A stretch of 64,000 nucleotides of DNA from Synanceia verrucosa (Eukaryota; Chordata; Actinopteri; Perciformes; Synanceiidae): assembly GCA_029721515.1 (NCBI GenBank), contig CM056561.1:7526001-7590000 (forward strand). Direction: 5' to 3'. The position numbers and the translations under genes are program-made. Below the pieces are notes generated by a model. The model was given only the letters and a program-made list of their open reading frames with translations, ran no database searches and was not told the DNA's origin. Positions 59,701 through 64,000 of this stretch are shown here, one piece after another. Numbering within the stretch: the first letter of the stretch is position 1; the number at the start of each line of letters is the position of its first letter.

Positions 59701-62700
59701 GTGTGGCTGACAGAGTCTGGTATGTCCCTGCTTCGAAGCATCTCCATGTCTCCCCTACACAAAAGACGGCAACGCCGCTCCCGTCTCGGCACTCTGTGTT
59801 GTGAAGGCGGTCCTGATGGAATGGATCTGAGGGAGGTTGAGGAAGGGGATGATGGAAAAGGTTTGCATATTTTCTGCCCATCCAGTGCAGCATTAACAAT
59901 TTTCAGGTGTGTTTTGTCCCTTTCAATGTAAGACTTAATGCAAATGTTACCTTCTATATCTAGGCTGTGGGGAGCCCATGGAATGCGAATCTAAGATGGA
60001 AAACCCTGGGAGCCCTGACAGAGAAGGTGGTGCTGAGGGAGGCAATGATGGCATGGCTGACTGCGAAGGCCTCAAAGGAGGAGCAGAAGAGACGGATGAT
60101 AGCAAAAAAAGAAAGCGGAAACCTTACAGGCCTGGTAAACTACCTGGAGTTTAATCATTCACAACCATGTCTGTTCATCAACGAACTATTAATGAACATT
60201 TCTTTCTAAACTGTACTAGGAATTGGAGGCTTCATGGTGCGACAAAGGAAGTGTCATACACGATTGAAGAAAGAGTTTTTTGCCCAGTTGGCAGGAGAGA
60301 CGACATTAGATGGACAGCCAATAGAGAGAACCATTGACGAAGGTTTGTGACAACCATAGATGTTAGAATGTTATAATAAAATAATGTCAGAAGTCAGAAT
60401 GTGGTAGTGACCAAATGTGGTGGGGGTTCAGTGCTTTTATTGGAAAATGTTGACAGTTATTGAACATGGGACCTCCTTCAGACTGACATGCCACCCCCCA
60501 CATTTGTATTTTTAATGCATGGCTGTTTTTGGTTAGAAATTGTTCCCATTTTGCTTTGATGATAACTATGGTCAGCGTGACTACATTTGGTTATGAATGT
60601 CATACATTTGAGGAACTGAATTGCATTGTATATATATATTTACATATATCTCTAGGACCTCACCCTGACACAGATAACATAATGGATCCTAAACCAGTGG
60701 AGGGCGAGGAACAGGCCAAGAAACGCCGGGGACGGAAGAAGAGCAAGCTTGAGGACATGTTTCCATCTTATCTCCAGGTTTCAAGTCTCTCCATGCCCCA
60801 TGCTTTAAACAGTTGGAAACATATGGTATCCAGAGATCCTAATGTTGATGTCTGAAATGTTTGTAATTCACTGCAGGAGGCTTTCTTTGGAAAGACACTT
60901 ATAGACTTGAGTAAGAAAGCTGTGATGATACCCCCAGGGCAGAGGCCAGGCACATGCCTTGTTCGACCTTCATTACAAACACCGTCAGGGGTCAGAACTA
61001 CTGCTCCAGAGAGTAAGATCACTGACTTGATCCATGACACTGCGTTGAAAAGTGTTTGTGACACAAGAAATGGTTTGTACATTTGTGACATTTTGTTCTT
61101 CTCTCACCAGCTGAGGATTGCGTGGTGAAAGACAATTTTCCTCTCAAGCAAGAGGGGGGAGATGTCCCCCAGGCTCAGGGAGAAGGTGCAGGTAAGTGTC
61201 TGAACACATGCTAATGCTTTATTGCTATGTTCTTGAGGTTATTGCAGGCTGCTTTACATTATAAATTTTTAGGAGTTTCTGCACCATCCTCATCGCTGAA
61301 GGACCAGGTGTCAGCTGATCCTCACGACTCTGATGCAGAAAAAAGTGAAGGTAGTACCCTGAAAGGACACATTGCTCTGTACAGCATGCAACAATAACCT
61401 AATGTTGTCATCGTACCTTATACACTGTTGTCCTTGCGTGACAGGTCTTCCGCAAGGAGTGGAGAGTCAGGACTCTGAACAGTTCTTCAGGAAGATTCTG
61501 GGAGTGTCGGACGGTTCCTCTTTGGGTGGCATGAAGCCCATCTTGGAGGGCAGTAAGGGAGATCTCAATCGTAGCGCTCTGCCACAAAGAGCTCTCCTCT
61601 CAGGTTTGTATAAGGTCATGTCTGCTGATTATCATACCGTCAAACCCATTTTCACCATCTTTGTTGTATGGTAGCCAAGTATGCAAGATTTGAGTGTGAA
61701 GCTTGTTATGGGATTCAAACAGAAAATCTCTTGCAGGGTCCCTGCCCTCAGCTGGAATGATGGATGCTTTTCCTGGCCTTTCTCAGTCACCATTCTTTGA
61801 TATGAGGTAACAATACACTGCATTTAGCTATGCAGCAAAACATTATAAAAACATACACACAATTGAATTACATTGTGAAATGTCATTAATACATTTAAGT
61901 CTTTTATTTTATGTAAAACAATAATATATTGCTCATACTCACATGGCGTATAGGGACCGAGGAGGACTGTTCAGTCCAGATGGGGGTGAGGAGAGCCCCT
62001 GGGCTACTCCCTCTACGCCAGCAACTCCCTCCTCCCCACCAACCCCTACTGAGACAGAAGGTGATGGGCTGTCCTACAACCAACGCAGTCTCCAGCGCTG
62101 GGAGAAAGATGAGGAGCTGGGAGAACTTTCAACCATTTCTCCTGTGCTTTATGCCAACACCAACTTCCCCTCTCTAAAACAGGACTACCCAGGTGAGTGT
62201 GGAAGAATTAATATACCAATATCTACAACCAATTTTCAGACCAAACCAACACAATGCTTTTTCAAAGTAAGGTTAATTTTTCTAATAGCTGTTGAACAGC
62301 TGTTAAATGTTTTTCCTGACACAGACTGGGCTAGTCGCTGCAAGCAAATCATGAAGGTCTGGAGGAAAGTATCGGCTGCTGACAAGGTTCCATATTTGGT
62401 AAGATCTGTTTTATGTTTTACTTTTATTCAAATTAACAATTGATTCCTGCATTTTTCGTCACACAAATATCTAAAATGTACTCGTTGATTGCAGGTTCTT
62501 TTTATTCTGTTTGAATTGTTCCTTGTGCCTTATGGTACCCTTATTTCTATGCTATAAGTCTCAAATGAAAATTAAATTGAAGTGAAAAATGGAATGAGTC
62601 AGTAATTAATGTTTTTGATATGTAAGAGTAAAAAATAAATTCTTTTAATATTGTTTTTGTAGCAAAAGGCCAAAGATAACCGAGCAGCTCAAAGGATCAA

Positions 62701-64000
62701 CAAGGCGCAGAAGGTAATTGTTGCAACAGCATTTGTACTATGAATGAAAGGTGTGTTGCCTCTCATTAGAGTTGTGGGCCTGATTTTTCATGCTTCCTTT
62801 TTCTTCTCTTCCAACAGCAAGCAGAGAGTCAGGTGTGCAGGCCAGTGAAGACAGAGGGAGTGCGTGTAAAATCAGAACGGCCCAGTTTACACCTCCAGAT
62901 CCCTCCACCTTCAGGCTCTGTGTCAATTTCTTCCCAGCCCAGCTCTGCAGAAAGCCCATTTCCCTTCCATCCAGATTCAGGATCATCCTCTGTCTTTTTC
63001 TCAGATGGGCCTGTTAAGACCCCGGGGTCAGCAGAAATCCAGACAGATCCCTTGGCCAAGCTTCCTCCTCAGTCACCCCATTCACACTCTTACCCAACCA
63101 CACCCTTCTCCCATGCTGGGGCCAGCCCCTTACAGGCCTCTTCCTCAGGTTATTCTGCTTCCGGCCCACAGGGTCCTCCTCAGGGACGGCCAGCCAGTCT
63201 TGGCCCCTTTGACATGCAACCAGGAACTCCTGGAACCCCCAGACGGGCTCAGCAGGTTGACCCCTACTTCAGATCACAGCTGCAGCAACAACAGGGTCAT
63301 CTACCACAATCACAGCAAGGCTCCCAGGAGTCCCTAGGACCTCCAGAAAGTCCTCATTCAAGAGGTGTAGGGCTTGGGGAGTCGCCCATCTTCTCGCCAC
63401 CCCACAATACTCACTATGGAGACTCTTTCAGGACCCAGCAAGGGATGGGACGGCCAGAATATGGTTCATCTCCATCTCCATCTGCAATGGCATCATCACC
63501 TGCAAGTACAGGGCAGTACAGGGCTGATATGAGTGCACCTTCTTCACGATCATCTGCAGCTGGAAGACCAGATCTGTCCAACGGCTCTCCTGCAGGGATG
63601 CTGGAAACTGGGGATGGTTTATTCAAGGCACCTATGACGCCACGAATACACCAAGGGGAGAGTGGGGCACTGCATCCTGGAGCTTCCCCTAGCCACCCCT
63701 CTGAAGGCTACAGGCAGTCTCCCTCCCACTCTTTCTCTGACGCACACACTCAGCCACCAGTGACTCCCAGGCCACAGTCAGGTGACAACTGTTCTCTCGG
63801 ACCTCAGAGACACCCAGTAGCTCAACAAGAACTATGCTCTAGAGTGCCCTCCAGCCCACAGTCCCAGGGCAGCTCTCAGTCTCCCCACACTCCTGGTGGC
63901 CTCTCCAATGATGCTTACTCAGTTCATTCTCCTGCCACCCCTCGTTTCCAATCCCCAGACCCTTGTTCTCAGCCGCCTTCAAGGCCACAGTCAAGAGACC
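53725..64000 (+). CDS. kmt2d: Histone H3K4 methyltransferase KMT2D, N-terminal part (runs off the window)
   Basis: KMT2D (MLL4/MLL2) is the enhancer H3K4 mono-methyltransferase of COMPASS-like complexes; its SET end lies beyond the window. Exons: 53725-53773, 53897-54005, 54141-54343, 54531-54640, 54748-54910, 55340-55511, 55669-55783, 55894-56072, 56180-56478, 56650-56766, 56908-57716, 57794-57907, 58000-58113, 58251-58355, 58444-58625, 58913-59077, 59275-59384, 59516-59560, 59675-59860, 59964-60134, 60220-60342, 60656-60777, 60877-61012, 61111-61191, 61273-61350, 61445-61603, 61737-61806, 61954-62192, 62325-62398, 62663-62713, 62818 to the end. All keep frame, about 1,944 residues. Domains: extended PHD (about 60-210), PHDs (214-266, 270-320, 339-385), acidic linker, AT-hook-like GRGRGGRSR, second PHD cluster (852-1038; LLLCDDCDVSYHTYCLDPP), HMG box (about 1510-1550; KQIMKVWRKV), then Pro/Ser/Gln-rich sequence. 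Start chosen because MDEQ-DSEP resembles human MDSQ-DSEP. Confidence 0.94.

Overview
The window is vertebrate nuclear DNA, most likely from a ray-finned (percomorph-type) teleost. The genes have long GT-AG introns. The repeats are typical of fish: a Tc1/mariner fossil, terminal-inverted-repeat elements, a tRNA-like SINE and a CATCCATC-headed interspersed repeat. Every recognised protein matches a vertebrate family. There are no bacterial-style operons, CRISPR arrays or phage genes.

Layout: 1-7.3 kb holds no gene I can support, apart from a possible 3' end near 1.49 kb and two candidate conserved non-coding stretches. 7.36-8.66 kb (minus strand) holds several well-formed exon-like segments of an unrecognised small gene. 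9.06-10.07 kb is a dead Tc1-like transposon. 14.56-17.66 kb (minus) is ikzf4 (Eos), a seven-coding-exon zinc-finger transcription factor whose promoter is probably near 19.2-19.4 kb. 20.07-21.49 kb (minus) is dnajc22. 23.15-37.43 kb (plus) is lmbr1l, 17 coding exons, head-to-head with dnajc22. 43.72-47.44 kb (plus) is dhh (desert hedgehog), three coding exons. From 53.69 kb to the window end (plus) lie the first 31 coding exons of kmt2d, about 1,944 residues; the catalytic SET end is beyond the window.

I assembled exons by hand. In all five named genes each junction keeps the reading frame and has acceptable splice sites. The four complete genes give 571, 340, 493 and 458 residues (ikzf4, dnajc22, lmbr1l, dhh). 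The linkage dnajc22/lmbr1l/dhh/kmt2d matches the human 12q13 neighbourhood as I remember it. I see no RHEBL1-like gene between dhh and kmt2d.

The genes do not form one pathway. They are a transcription factor, a J-domain membrane protein, a receptor-like membrane protein linked to Wnt control, a secreted morphogen and a histone H3K4 methyltransferase. Observations I rate highest: a textbook U12-type intron in lmbr1l; upstream ORFs with ATGA overlaps in front of dhh and an overlapping uORF in front of lmbr1l; a fourth N-terminal PHD finger in kmt2d that I do not recall in human KMT2D; six CTCF-like motifs whose orientation would suit a loop around ikzf4-dhh; and the unidentified minus-strand exons at 7.4-8.7 kb.
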